From Ovis canadensis (lineage: Eukaryota > Chordata > Mammalia > Artiodactyla > Bovidae), in NCBI RefSeq assembly GCF_042477335.2, contig NC_091263.1, forward strand, positions 74,760,501 to 74,824,500: a stretch of DNA of 64,000 nucleotides, in the 5' to 3' direction. The notes under the pieces were generated by a model. The model ran no database searches, had not been told where the DNA came from, and saw only the letters and a list, made by a program, of their open reading frames with translations. The translations under genes were made by a program, and so were the position numbers. Positions 24,191 through 36,063 of this stretch are shown here, one piece after another (position 1 is the first letter of the stretch; the number at the start of each line of letters is the position of its first letter).

Positions 24191-26635
24191 ATGTGATGCT
24201 GTTTCCCCGTCCCCGTGAGGTCACCCTGCTGACCTTGCCCGGCCCGCCTCTCCCGGGAAGCCTCCCTAAGCCCTGCCCACCGGCTGGTCAGCAGCAGCCC
24301 CAGGCCGGTGGGCTCTGGGCCTGAATGCAGGTCAGCACCTGCGGCTCCTCCAGGCAGTGCCATCGCAGGGTCCCTGGCAAGGAGAGTGAGGAGCAGACAG
24401 GGCCAGTCCCCCGTCTCCTGTGTCCTTGGTGGAGGGGCTGCGGGCAGCCATGCCACCCCCCACCCTGGCACAGGCCCCGCAAAGGGCAGGGGGCGGCAGG
24501 GAGAGCTGAGACCTGGCCACATGGTGCCTCGGGGCAGGCGGGGCTCTGGGAGGACATCTGAAATCCCTAGCTGCCAGAGTGAACACCAGAGAAACGGAAG
24601 GCAGGACAGTCCTGATGAAAACCAGGCTCCGCTTCACGCAAGGACGCGTTCAGTGACGCGGACGCCCGCTTCAGGCACGGCTGGCTCCAGGAGCCCAAGC
24701 GTGTCGCTGGGCGTCTGTTGCTCAGCTCCAGCTCCTTGCACGTGCACTCTCGGGGGTGACGAGCCCAGCAGCACACTGGGCCCCCTGGAGCCGTGTGACT
24801 GACCCTTCCCACTGCTCACTGTGATGTAAACTGCCAGGGGGCGCGACGCCCCTGGTGTGACGGCTGCTCCACAAGCCCGACTTCCAAGACGCCTGGCCTC
24901 TTGGCTTTCTAAGCAATTAAAACAGGGCTTTTAATTATTAAAATATTACGCTCATGGTGAAAAAAAAAATCCAAGCGGTGCACGAACGAAGCCCCAGGAA
25001 AGGCCACCTCCCCACCGGGCCCTGGTCACCTCCTGGAAGCACAGTGTCCCCAGCTCCCTGCGTCCTGGCAGAGATTCACCCAGGACGCCCCTGCCTCTCT
25101 GCAGAGAGGACCCGCAGCACCCCTGCCCCCAGCTGCCTTTGCGGGCCTCCATCTCCTGCCAACAGGTTTCGGAAATGGTCCAACGGGGCGGGGCCACTTC
25201 GGGACCCCTCGTCACCCTCCTGGAACCCAGCACATGAACTGGCCCTGGGAGCCACTCTGCGGTGTGATCCGACAGGACTGTGGCTGAGAGGGCAGATCCT
25301 GCTGGACGCCTGCTGGCTTCGAACCCCCAGAGGCCCGGGTGATGGCCCGCTGAGGCCCCGGGAGGCATGCTGTCTGCACGTAGCCCCATGCTGGACCCAG
25401 AGGGGCACGAATTCTCAAGAAGGTGGGCGCTGCAGGCCCTTCGTGGGGCCCGAGGGGATCAGAGTGGCCAGGCCCGGTCCCCGCGTCTGAGCCCCTTGAT
25501 CCAGCCGCGTTGACTGGACTCCCTGCCACACGAGCCAGCGACCCTCCCCACGTCGGCTTGAGTAGGGGTCCCTCGTGTCGCGGGGACCCCGCGCTCCAGG
25601 CGGCCTGGGGTGCCGCCCTCCCTCTGCGGGCCTCCTCGTGGGCGCCTGCACTTTGAGGCTGAACACCATGTAACCTGTCTACCTGTTCCACAGCTAAGCC
25701 CCAGCAGATGCGTCTTCACAATTAACTGATGTTTATTCGCCGGGAATAGCCAGCCCATTAAATCTAACGAGGCAGGTTGTCAGGTGCAGAGCGGAAGTGT
25801 CTTCCTGGAGCAGGACCCAGGCCTGTGGTCTGGAGCGCCAACCTGGGGCCTCCATCGAGGCCATAGTGCCTGGGAGAGGCCTCCCCGGGGAGCCCCGGGG
25901 GCCGGCTGCAGCTCTGGGTGTGGGCAGCCCCCACTCCTGGCTCCCGGCTCCCCAGACCCTCTGGTCCCCAGTGAACGCTCGGCAGGCTTCACACCCCTGC
26001 TGCCTGCTGGGAACGTATGACGTCCTTTGCTCAAGGAGGTCCACTCTGCAGAGAGGGGCCCACTGGGCCCGCCAGCCAGCAGGAAATGAAGGCGGGAGCC
26101 CCCAAATGCTGGCGCGGGTCGGCACTGCCATGAGCCTCTGGAGGCGGGGGCGGTGGTGCTAGAGAGGCATCGCAGTCGGGAGCAGAAAACAGTCACACAA
26201 ACCCCCACCAACAGCAGGACCCTGAGCGCACGGAAGCGCGGGGCAAGCCGGGCGCACCCCACCCGCCCCCAGGGCCAGCACGTGCGCACGGGCGGCCTGT
26301 GCCTCTCCACGACTGAGCTTCTGGATCGACTGCCGAGCTCCAGGCTCAGGCTCCGGGGGCCCCATGGCTGCGGAGCTGGCGGGCAGAGCCTGTACGCAGC
26401 CTTGTCGCCTCCACTGTGATCGGCGTGGGGGGACTCGGCTCCCCGGGGAGGCCTCTCCCGAGCACTGTGGCCTCGATGGAAGCCCCAGGTCGGCGCTCCG
26501 GACCACAGGCCTGGGGCACAGACATGGGGGCCCTGGGACTCCCGGGCAGAGAGAAGCATGCAGGGCGCCCATCAGGAACTGACCCTGGGGCCAGCATTGG
26601 CCAAAAGGGACGGTGCGGGGGTGGGGGCAGCTGGG

Positions 26636-26755
26636 CATGCGGCCTCCGTGCCCACTCCAGCAGGCAGTCACCGGGCGCGTGGCCTCCGTGCCCACTCCAG
26701 CGGGTGGTCGCCGGGCGCGCGGCCTCCATGCCCACTCCACCAAGCTGCTCTGGAG
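26636..26755. repeat. 40-bp tandem repeat (three copies)
   Basis: GGCCTCCGTGCCCACTCCAG recurs at about 26640, 26680 and 26720 with a ..GGGCGCG linker. Intergenic. Confidence 0.88.
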
Positions 26756-28054
26756 CGAAGCTACTTACCGGAGGGAGCAGACTCAGGCCGCAGGCCGCAG
26801 GCAGGAGGGGCCTGAGCGGCAGGGCCCTGTCCTCGCCCACTGACCGTGGCACCTGGCATGGCCCTGAGACGCAGCTGTGAAGGCGGGAGCAGCTGCCTCC
26901 CCTGGGCCTGGCCTCCCGTGGGTCACTGCCCACCCCCGCCTGCCCGCCCCAGCCAGGGTGGTGGGAGCGTGCTGCTGCTGCGCACGTGGGGCTCACCATG
27001 ACACCCCTGGGCCTTTACTCCTCTGGGTCCTCGGGGGCCACCTCGTGGGTTTGCTCTCTGTCTCACTGGTCGGGGCTTCCTGGCTCCTGGCTGGACCCTG
27101 GACGTCCCAGCCGGCGTGCCATGCTGACCCCAGTGACTGGGTGGGACGGGAACCCAGCCCCGCGGACAGTCGCCCAGCGGGACCTGGGCCCAGCACGCCT
27201 GCCCTGGGGCCTCAGCCACGCCACACTCCCAGGCCCTGCTTCCTGCCACGGATGGCCTCGTGCAGGGCCTGGAGACGCGGGCCCAGACACAGGCTCAAAG
27301 GTACACACCACACTCGGGCGCAGCCACCCTGGGGGTGGGAGGACTCTGACCAGGGAAGCCTGGCTCGGACCCCAGGGAGCCCAGGGAAGCGCTGGGGCAA
27401 AAGGGAGCCGGGGCAGAAGCACGCGGAGGCACGGGCGGCTGAGACTCGGGCACAGGCGCGCAGGCGTGCGCACACGCAACGGGGCACACGGGCCACCGCA
27501 CAGCTGCGGCAAGCCTGCCTCCCGGGCAGGAGACTCGGAGGCTGGGTGCAGCCCTGGGCACCAGAGGCTCCTGCCGGGGCCTCAGGAGGGCCGCGGGGGC
27601 TCCATGAGCTGGCGACCTGCGACCCCCGGCGGACCACACGGGGCTGGGCCCTCTGGCTGCCATCTCTGCCTGCGCGGCCCCTGCTGAGCCGGGGAGCCGC
27701 CCGAGTTTCTGGGGGGCGTCTCCTCAGCCCCCGTGCAGCTGGCGACCCGCCCAGCCCCGGACGCCGCCCGGCCCCAGTCCCGCACCCAGGTGTCACCCCC
27801 GTCACGCAGTCCCTCAATCTGCAGCTCCCAGAACCAGCTCACCCGGCCGGAAGTCAGTCTGGTCCTCCCTGCCCACTCACGTCCAGTCCTGCCAGTTCCA
27901 GCCCTGGGCTCGGCCTGCTGTGTCCGCTGACCCGCCCCCGAACTCCTAAGGGCCCTGGACTACGCCGCTCAGCAGGATGGACCCTGATGGTCTCTGCAGG
28001 AGGCGCTGAGGGCTGGGGCGCGGGGGCTGTGCGCGCACGAGGAGGCAGCCCACA

Positions 28055-28230
28055 GACCACCAGGCACAGGACGTCTGCTTTATTTATCTGTGAGCGGGAC
28101 ACACACATGCCTTCTCCAGCGCAGGGGCAGAGGCACCGGCAGGGAGGCCGCAGCCGGGGTCTGGACAGTGGCCTCACACCAGGTCCAGGCTTCAGGCTCC
28201 ACGTCACGGCGGGTCCGGGGCGAGGCTGCA
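28055..28230 (-). other. CHCHD6: CHCHD6 3' UTR
   Basis: About 175 nt from the stop codon to the predicted cleavage region 15-25 nt past the AATAAA at 28084-28079. Short and GC-rich. The exact end is not determinable. Confidence 0.7.
28079..28084 (-). terminator. CHCHD6: CHCHD6 polyadenylation signal AATAAA
   Basis: Minus strand GATAAATAAAGCAG contains a canonical AATAAA about 150 nt after the stop, followed by a GT-rich stretch (GTCCTGTGCCTGGTGGTCTG) that fits a downstream element. Confidence 0.85.
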
Positions 28231-28236
28231 TCAGCC
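28231..28236 (-). CDS. CHCHD6: CHCHD6 last exon, coding part (Gly-stop)
   Basis: After acceptor CTCCTTACAG at 28242-28237 the exon reads GGC TGA, giving a single glycine then stop. This matches the human C-terminus AHKG. The rest of the exon down to about 28055 is 3' UTR. Confidence 0.9.
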   Translation of the reverse strand, partial: G

Positions 28237-29027
28237 CTGTAAGGAGAAGAGCCCAGTTGCCAGGCGCACTGGCCCCAGCTCTGCTCCACCAGTGCTGAGC
28301 GGGGGTCCTCCCCAGCGGCCCCCAGGCCTGGATGGAGCCCCCTTGGCTCCGCGCCCATGGCTTCCCGGCCCGGCCCTGGGCCCAGCCTGCTCCACCACTG
28401 ATGAGCGGGGGTCCTCCCCAGCGGCCCCCAGGCCTGGATGGAGCCCCCTTGGCTCCGCGCCCGGGGCTTCCCACCCCGGCCCTGGGCCCAGCCTCGGTCC
28501 AGAGAACGGCTCCCCTCAGCCCACGGAGGGCTCCCTCTGCTCTCTCTCTGTGGCTCCGATTCTCCCAGTGAAGCTGCCTGGATGGCCCCCACCCTAAGGT
28601 GCGTTCTGGGGGGACCTGCTCAGCAACACGGGTGGCAGGGCTGCAGCTGGCACAGGCCCAGGGGCACCCACGGGCACCTGCCCCTCCCTGGTGCCCCCCA
28701 GGCAGCCCGGAGCTCTCGGGGGCCTGGGGGTCGGCCGGGAGGGTCAAGGCAGGGCCTCAAGGTCAGCCCGGGACCACCACACCCCACTTCCACCCCCAGA
28801 CCAGGGCCACCAGGCCGCACACTGCCCTCTGCTGCCTGGGCACTCTGCCTCCCACGGGGTGCAGCCCACAGCCACAGCCCTGCCCCGCATCGGGCCTCCT
28901 CCCCTACTGCCCAGACGTCAGGACGGGGGCACCCCGGAGGCCAGGGCCTGGCTTGATCCAGCCTCGCTGACTTGGTGCCCACCGGCCCGCCCACGCCCCG
29001 CCCGAGCCCAGGGGAGGCCCCGCGTAC
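28237..29027 (-). other. CHCHD6: CHCHD6 last intron
   Basis: A 791-nt GC-rich intron. It contains a two-copy 106-bp direct repeat at 28281-28492 close to the acceptor. No other element was seen. Confidence 0.7.
28281..28492. repeat. 106-bp direct duplication (two copies)
   Basis: Copies start at 28281 and 28387, both beginning CTGCTCCACCA and containing GGCCCCCAGGCCTGGATGG, about 95% alike. A recent local duplication in the last CHCHD6 intron. Confidence 0.95.
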
Positions 29028-29163
29028 CTTGTGTGCAGAGCTGACGCAGTGCTGGTAAGCCCTCACCAGGTCGGCGCAGAGCAGCACCTCCTGCAGGCGG
29101 GCGCGGTAGCAGTGCAGGATCTGGGCCTGCAGCCCGGAGCACACGGGCTCCACCCTGCGCGGC
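29028..29163 (-). CDS. CHCHD6: CHCHD6 penultimate exon: twin CX9C (CHCH) domain
   Basis: 136 nt: one base completing lysine plus 45 codons, [18 protein letters not shown] to [10 protein letters not shown]. Both CX9C motifs are intact ([11 protein letters not shown] and [11 protein letters not shown]). In this family the four cysteines form two disulphides after MIA40-dependent import into the intermembrane space, giving a helical hairpin. Acceptor CCACAG|G; donor AAG|GTACGC. Confidence 0.95.
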
Positions 29164-29539
29164 CTGTGGACACGGGGGCGGGGGGCTGCGGTCACCCCAG
29201 AGGGCCCGCGGGGCTCCCCGCCCACCCGCCCTGCTGTGGGCCCGCTTCTCCCCCAGAGCTGTCTGAGTTCACAGCTAACACACGCAGGACGCAGGACACG
29301 GGATGACCACGGCGCGCCCAGGGCAGAGCAGAGACGCCCAGACCCCTCCCAGGAGTGTCCGCAGGGGCCTGGGGGTCACCGTCCCTGCTGCGCTCGTCAA
29401 GGGAGGCCTGGGCCACACACTAGACTCCACACACACTTATCTGAAGAGCGGCGGATTTCTCTTTCTCAAAGCGTGAAGCAGACACACAAGGCGAAGCAGA
29501 GCTCACCGTCAAATCAGCTCCGTTCTGGCGCCTCCCCCA

Positions 29540-29812
29540 CGGCCCCTCCCACCCGCCCCTCCCCCACGGCCCCTCCCCCACGGCCCCTCCCACCCGCCCC
29601 TCCCCCACGGCCCCTCCCACCCGCCCCCCCCCCCACGGCCCCTCCCACCCGCCCCCCCCCCACGGCCCCTCCCACCCGCCCCCCCCCACGGCCCCTCCCA
29701 CCCGCCCCTCCCCCACGGCCCCTCCCACCCGCCCCTCCCCCACGGCCCCTCCCACCCGCCCCTCCCCCACGGCCCCTCCCCCACGGCCCCTCCCCCACGG
29801 CCCCTCCCTGGG
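29540..29812. repeat. C/G-rich minisatellite (13- and 14-bp modules)
   Basis: CCCCTCCCCCACGG (14 bp) and CCCCTCCCACCCG (13 bp) modules alternate about 20 times with C-run length changes. The sense strand of CHCHD6 is G-rich with many GGGG runs, so G-quadruplex potential is high. It lies about 375 nt upstream of the CHCH-exon acceptor. Confidence 0.93.
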
Positions 29813-29819
29813 CCTGACA

Positions 29820-30010
29820 TGCTACCCCGCACACACCCTGTCACACCTGTGTGCACAGGTACACGCTCACATGTGCACTCACGTGTGTGCCCACTCACAC
29901 GGAAACACACTCACATGGGCACCCACATGCACACACGTGCACACACATGCAGACGCACGTACACACGCTCACACTTGTGCACACACTCATGTGCACACAC
30001 ACACGTGCTC
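29820..30010. repeat. CA-rich imperfect microsatellite
   Basis: Imperfect CACACA/CACATGCACAC sequence directly following the C-rich minisatellite. Purine-pyrimidine alternation suggests possible Z-DNA. Confidence 0.8.
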
Positions 30011-31921
30011 TCACGCCCCAGGACACATGTGCTGAGGACCCTGCCCCTGCAGCTCCAGGCAGGGTGCCATCTCTCACCCCGCACCCCCCCCACGGGCAGC
30101 TGAGACCAGGAGGCTCCAGGACACACGCTCAGAGTCTCCAGGGCGCCAGGTGGGTCCACGTGGGAGCCCTGGGGCCCGGGCCGAGCTCGGGCACCAGGGC
30201 AGGACCCTGCTCCCATCTCCCAGGGCCTGCAGGAGGACAACGGTTCTGCCCCAGGTCCAGTCCTGAAAGTCCAGCCCCTGCAGGTGCCAGGACAGAACGC
30301 TGCTTGCGGCACAGCTCAGAGTGCCCCTGTTCACCGGTGAAGGCAGGAGGGGGGCTCAGTGGCCCTCGCCCCAGTCTCTGACCACCTGGGCCCCAGCGCT
30401 GCATGACGCCCCCCTCTCCAAGCCCCAGGCCCTCTGATGTGGACGAGGCTAACGGAGGGCCTTTCAAATGCCTCCGGACAGGCACCCCCTCTCCCCCGCC
30501 CTCCCTGAAACACCTTCCTGTGCATTTCCCCCTGCCCTCCTCCACCCCGCTGGCCCTGGGCCAGGAGCCCTGCGCCTGGAGAGCGCTCCAGCCTGGCATC
30601 CCCTGCTGTCCTTCACACCAGCCTCAATGGAGGGCAGAGGGCGGGACCGGGGGCTGGGCAAGGCTGGAAACTCAGGACGCGGCCTCAGCTGGAAACGAGG
30701 TCTTGGAGGATACGGTGGGTGAGGGTGGGGTTGGCCCCTGATCCAGAGTGACGAGTATCCCCCCAGAGGAGGAGGGACACATCACCAGGAGAAGCCACGT
30801 GACACCAGTGCAGAGGCTGCAGAGACGCGCCCACGAGCCGAGGACGCCAGGCCTCCCGGCAGCACAGAAGCTGGACACGCTGGACACAGGCCCGAGACCC
30901 TCGAGCTTCTGGGGGAGCTGCCCACCGGCCGCAGAAGCCCAGGAAACACGGTCGGCCGTGTAGGGAAGCGGTGGAGCGCCGGCTGGGCAGAAGCCAGCAG
31001 GAGGCAGACGGCTGGCCGGTCCTTTCTAACAGAGAGGGAGCCGCATCCTCCATGACAGAGGGCTCCTCAGCAAGCGGCTCGGCTGGGAAGGCCGCCTCCA
31101 GGCTGCCCCGGCCAAGCCTGAGGTCCAGGTCGTTCTGAGAACCAGCTTGCTGGATCCGAACCCACACAGTGGCCCATTCTGCAGGTGGGGACGCTGGTAT
31201 CAGAGGGCTTAGGTGACCCGCCCAAGGCCACACCGCACGCGACACGCAAGCCTAATGGCCTGCTTGTCTGGCTCTACGGCCCCCAGGCTCCACGCTGCAT
31301 CCACTGAGATCCACTCCGATTCTGGAAAACTCCCCGAAGATTCCAGGGAAGAAACCACCAAGGGTATAGAAAAGAAGCAGAAGACACACGGGACTCCAGT
31401 TCCCCGTGGAGCCGGACATTCCCAAGTGGGAGGGCTGATGCCCAGCCATGTGTGGGCACCCATGCCAGTGGGGGGCCGGCTCCCCCAAACCTGCCAACCC
31501 CGCTGCTCACACGCCCAAGCCCAGCCCCCTCGCGTGTCCCTCGAAAGGCTCTCCTTCCGCCAACGAGAGCGCATCACTGCCCTTCTCCCGTCACCACTGC
31601 TGACATAACCGCCCCCCGGGGGCTGCAGCGGAACCTGGCTGACAGACATGCTTCCGACACCTCCTTCCTGAGCCACGCAGGCGGAGCGGGGCTGGGGGGC
31701 TCCCTGGGGCCAGGCGTCTGTCTCTGTCAGGGCCGGGCAGGCCCAGCTGCTCCCTGAGGACGCACTGCCCCCGCCATGGACACTCCTGTGGGCTCAGCCA
31801 TCAGCCAGCAGCCACGGGGGCCTCCACCTCGACCCAACCCTGTGACAGCTCGCCCCCAAGGAGATGGGGCGCAGACGGACCCCTAGGGCTGCTTAGCCGT
31901 TGACAGCGCTCCTCCCTGGGC

Positions 31922-31924
<3 letters not shown>

Positions 31925-31952
<28 letters not shown>
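31925..31952. repeat. (CA)n microsatellite
   Basis: Fourteen perfect CA dinucleotides, followed by imperfect GTGTGCACAG. A good candidate polymorphic marker. Confidence 0.95.
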
Positions 31953-31955
<3 letters not shown>

Positions 31956-33038
31956 TGCACAGACACACGCATGCACAGAGCCAGCAGGCCGCTCCTGACT
32001 CTGACCCTTTGGAAAGAAGCTGCAAGGGAGGCGTGTGTCCGCCCCACCCCCACCCAGGAGCTCTTGACTCAGCAGACGCGTGGAAGGGACATGGGCCCAG
32101 GGGACAGCACGTCTCGGGGGTCAGGGGTGTCCGAGCAGGCCCACGCCAGGACCTGCGGGACACGAGAGCCAGCCCGGGGGTGGAAGCCCAGGGGGTGGGA
32201 GGTACCGGGGAAGGTGCAGCGACGCCTGAGGACCCCCCGGACCCGGATGCTGGGGCCCCTCTTCCCCTGCTCTCTCGAGGCCGTCCACCTCCTGCTGACC
32301 AGAGGCACCCCAGTCTGGCTCCCCCAGTCCTGAGACACTCCTGGGGCCTTTCCAAGCCCACTGGTGGGGCGCCTGGGCCAGGATCTCCTGCAGAACTGAA
32401 TTCAGGCTGTCCCCGCCCCCTGCTCCAGCCCCGCCGAGCCCCAGCACCCAGGGCTGACTGGCCACCTGACGTGCTTCCCTGGGAGCTGGCACCCCGTGCG
32501 GGACGCGGCCTCCACCCTGCTGCGCCCCTGCTCTCCCGAAGCCTTTACACCAGCGCAGCCGTGCCCGCCCGGCCCTCGCCCTTTGCCCAGAGACGGGCCA
32601 GCAGCCCCTACCCGCACGCTGAGGCCCAGGACCCTCAGGGCCGGCTTTCCGTCTGGCGTCCAGGGCACTGCGCCCGTGACAGGAGGCTCACCGGGGGCCG
32701 GGCAGGCGTGGTGCCGGGTGGGAGCTGCGCTCGGTGTCTCCCCAGGGCTGCGGCCTATCCCTGGGGTCCGTCTGCAGCTGCAAGGACACGTGGTGGGGGC
32801 GCTGCCCCGGCAAAGCACGCCTGAGTGGGGATAAACCACGGCAGGTGTGTGTGCACACGAGTGCGCCTGCACACACGTGTTCTGACCAACAAGCCCCTCT
32901 CGGAGGACCGAAGGACGCGCGCGTGAAGTCAGTCTAGGCCACGTGTCATAGCTGGCATCGTATCGGCAGAAGAAAGAAAAGCCGCGAAGCTTCTCAGTCC
33001 CCTTCAATACGGAGTAGATTACATAAACTCTGATGCCA

Positions 33039-33190
33039 AGACTTCCCCGCTGGCCCAGAGGTTAGACTCCACCTGTCCACGCAGGGGACACAGGCTCTGC
33101 CCCTGGTCTGGGGAGACCCACACGCCGAGGGCCGTACACTACGCGTGAGCCCAACTACGGAGCCCGCGTGCTGGAGCCGCGCTGGGACAG
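33039..33190 (+). mobile_element. tRNA-Glu-derived (CHR-like) SINE
   Basis: GACTTCCCCGCTGGCCCAGAG GTTAGACTCC-type head followed by a GGGGACACAGGCTCTGCCCC-like B-box region, as in cetartiodactyl tRNA-Glu SINEs. Diverged, with the 3' border approximate. Confidence 0.65.
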
Positions 33191-33574
33191 GGACGCCGCA
33201 CGGTGAGCGGCCCGCACACCTCCGTGCTGCAGGAGGCGCGTGCAGGGCGACCAGGACCCAGCACGGCCACAAGTCCCAACAACGACTCTGTGAGGTCTGA
33301 AGGAAAACTCTGACCTTGCAGGACAGCACGCGTATTTAAAGTGAGCACACAAGCCCACACGGAGAGACAGGGCCACGGGACCAGGAGAGGGGCGCGACGG
33401 CACTTCCAGGAGCCCGCCGACGCCTGGCAGTGTGCTGTCCACAGAGCGGGCAGAGACTGAGGACAGGGTCCAGGAAGCGTCTGCCCGTCCCCACCCGCCG
33501 CCCACAGGAACGCCGGCCCCACAGAGCTCAATGCGCAGGGGCCTGCGAGTGACCCACTCTGCCCAGGCCAAGCG

Positions 33575-33820
33575 CGCGCGCGCGCGCACACACACACACA
33601 CACACTGCGAGAGATCCACGGTGCCCAGGTCACACACACACACGCACACACACACACACTGCGAGAGATCCACGGTGCCCAGGCCAAGCGCGCACGCACG
33701 CGCACACACACACACACACACACCGCGAGAGATCCACGGTGCCCAGGCCAAGCGCGCACGCACGCGCACACACACACACACACACACCGCGAGAGATCCA
33801 CGGTGCCCAGGCCAAGCGCG

Positions 33821-33854
<34 letters not shown>

Positions 33855-33944
33855 TTGCGAGAGATCCGCTATGCCCAGGCCCCACACACACACACACACA
33901 CGCACACACACACAGCGAGAGATCCACGGTGCCCAGGCCAAGCG

Positions 33945-33976
<32 letters not shown>

Positions 33977-34137
33977 GCAAGAGATCCGCTGTGCCCAGGC
34001 CCCCCCACACACACACACACGCACACACACACACACTGCGAGAGATCCACGGTGCCCAGGCCAAGCGCGCGCGCACACACACAGACACACATACACACAC
34101 ACACTGCGAGAGATCCACGGTGCCCAGGCCAAGCACA

Positions 34138-34172
<35 letters not shown>

Positions 34173-34345
34173 TGCGAGAGATCCACGGTGCCCAGGCCAC
34201 ACACACACACGCACGCACGCACACACACACACACACCGCGAGAGATCCACTGTGCCCAGGCCACATACACACACACACACATTGCAAGAGATCTACTGTG
34301 CCCAGGACAAGCGTGCACACACACACACACACACAGCACAGGAGG
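33575..34345. repeat. Composite CG/CA minisatellite with a conserved core (12 copies)
   Basis: A conserved core GAGAGATCCACGGTGCCCAG recurs 12 times (near 33608, 33662, 33727, 33790, 33857, 33916, 33978, 34039, 34106, 34176, 34240, 34284), separated by CGCGCG and CACACA runs of varying length. The CG/CA runs are classical Z-DNA formers. Antisense open frames of hundreds of codons (Val-Cys repeats) are artefacts. Confidence 0.95.
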
Positions 34346-34948
34346 GCCCAGGCCTTCGGTGTGAAACCTACGTGAACTCCTTGGCTGAGCACTTCCTGCC
34401 ACGTCAGACCAAGCAAAAGCCGGGGCCGCTGTCCCCACCGACCCGGGCCTGCCCAGCCCTCCCCGAGTGCACTTTACCCCCCGACCAGCTCCACTCAACA
34501 TGTGAGAGGTTTGCTAGGCTGCAAATCACCCTTCTAATGTTCTCTAATTCCTCAAGACACATTCTGCTGCCTTTGATGAAATAAACACAGCTTCACTGCT
34601 CATTTTTACCGTATGGAAAGTATCATAAATTTTATATCCATGATGAGCAGCAAGCTTTGTATTACAGAAGTCCTATTTTTTCTCTTACAGCTTCAACCAG
34701 ACTTTTGGCCTTGCTTGAACAGGCAGTTGGTACTAAGCTGCTCACGGTCCTGAGTGGATGTACAGAATCCACAACAATAAACCACGAGAGCAGAGCCTCC
34801 TGTCACCGGGCTTCCCACCCTACGCGCTCCAGCCAGGCGCCGGGCGTGGTGTCTGTCTCACCACGAGGTGCTGGCCTCCCCTGGGACTCTAGCCTGGCCC
34901 TGAGGACCAGGCACCTGGGGATCCCAGGCCCCAAGGACTAGGCACCGT

Positions 34949-35229
34949 GCAGAGCCGGGCCCCCAGGACTGCTCACGGATCAGGCTCAGGCCCCCAGGAC
35001 TGGTCACCATGCAGACCCAGGCCCCCAGGACTGGTCACCGTGCAGACCCAGGTCCCCAGGACTAGTTACGGTTCAGACCCGGGCCCCCAGGACTGGTCAC
35101 CATGCAGACCCAGGCCCCCAGGACTAGTCACGGTTCAGGCCTGGGCCCCCAGGACTGGTCACCGTGCAGACCTGGGCCCCCAGGACTGGTAACTGTTCAG
35201 GCCTGGGCCCCCAGGACTGGTCACCGGGT
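34949..35229. repeat. 31-bp minisatellite (nine copies)
   Basis: Each unit contains GGCCCCCAGGACTGGTCACC followed by a GTGCAGACC-like or GTTCAGGCC-like spacer. Two alternating variants (GGTCACC and AGTCACGG types) suggest higher-order expansion. Confidence 0.93.
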
Positions 35230-35399
35230 CACGGCAGGGCTGTGCAGGCGCTAGGGACCCAGGGCCACGCGTAAGACGCACACTCTTTCCAAAGCGACTC
35301 CTGGCTGTGTCTTTAAAACAAAGAACTAAATATCATAACACTGGTTTTGCTATCTAGAACCAAAGTGACCCCAATTCTTCACTTTTAGAAAGTCTGTAC

Positions 35400-35685
35400 G
35401 GAGAAGGCAATGGCACCCCACTCCAGCACTCTTGCCTGGAAAATCCCATGCATGGGGGAGCCTGGTGGGCTGCAGTCCATGGGGTCGCACAGAGTCAGAC
35501 ACGACTGAGTGACTTCACTTTCACTTTTCACTCTCATGCACTGGAGAAGGAAATGGCAACCCACTCCAGTGTTCTTGCCTGGAGAATCCCAGGGACTGGG
35601 GAGCCTGGTGGGCTGCCGTCTACGGGGTCGCACAGAGTCAGACACGACTGAAGCGACTTAGCAGCAGCAGCAGCAGCAGCAGCAG
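35400..35685 (+). mobile_element. Full-length Bov-A2 SINE with target-site duplication
   Basis: A dimer of Bov-A monomers, both halves containing CCCACTCCAG and AGAGTCAGACACGACTG, ending in a (CAG)n tail at 35660-35685. Flanked by near-perfect 10-bp duplications, AAAGTCTGTA (35389-35398) and AAAGTCCGTA (35686-35695). Bov-A2 is bovid/ruminant specific. Confidence 0.95.
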
Positions 35686-36063
35686 AAAGTCCGTATTTTT
35701 AACCAGTATGGAGAAGCTCACCCCTGTCTGAGGCACAGCCAGTTTCCCTGACCAAGGAGGCAGCATCGGGAGGGGGGTGGCCTGGTCCCACGGACCAGCA
35801 AACCACAGCGGGGCTCCAACAGTGACACCCAACGGCCACAGGCCAGGCCCGGGGGCCAAGGACCCTGAGGGGCCGCCAGGAGCCGATGCCGGGATAGGGC
35901 GACATACCCAGCGGACAAGGAGAGAGACAGCACGCCACCTTCCGTGAGCCGTGGGACCCTGACCACTGTCCCCAGGAGGCGCTTGCCGGCGGCCCCCACA
36001 GAAGAGCGGGGCAGCCAGGGCAGCTCCAGGGGCGGCTCGGAGGGGCCGTGTCTGCAACACCCC

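Larger units (their letters stand above)
19781..28054. other. Intergenic region between CHCHD6 and PLXNA1
   Basis: About 8.3 kb from the CHCHD6 polyadenylation region to the PLXNA1 CpG island. It contains a probable L1 fragment (20558-20720), a three-copy repeat (23855-24190), a 40-bp repeat (26636-26755), and AT-rich islands at 24905-24965 and 25670-25775 in otherwise GC-rich sequence. No gene is supported. The long open frames here, one of 473 codons at 26877-28298, lack known domains and are GC artefacts. Confidence 0.6.

Noticed and set aside
26877-28298. 473-codon plus-strand open frame overlapping the CHCHD6 3' UTR
   Set aside because: GC-rich low-complexity composition, no recognisable domain, and it overlaps a supported exon on the other strand.
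33139-34416. 425-codon minus-strand and matching plus-strand frames through the CA/CG array
   Set aside because: Translations are monotonous Val-Cys or His-Thr repeats produced by dinucleotide runs. No start context, splice evidence or domain.
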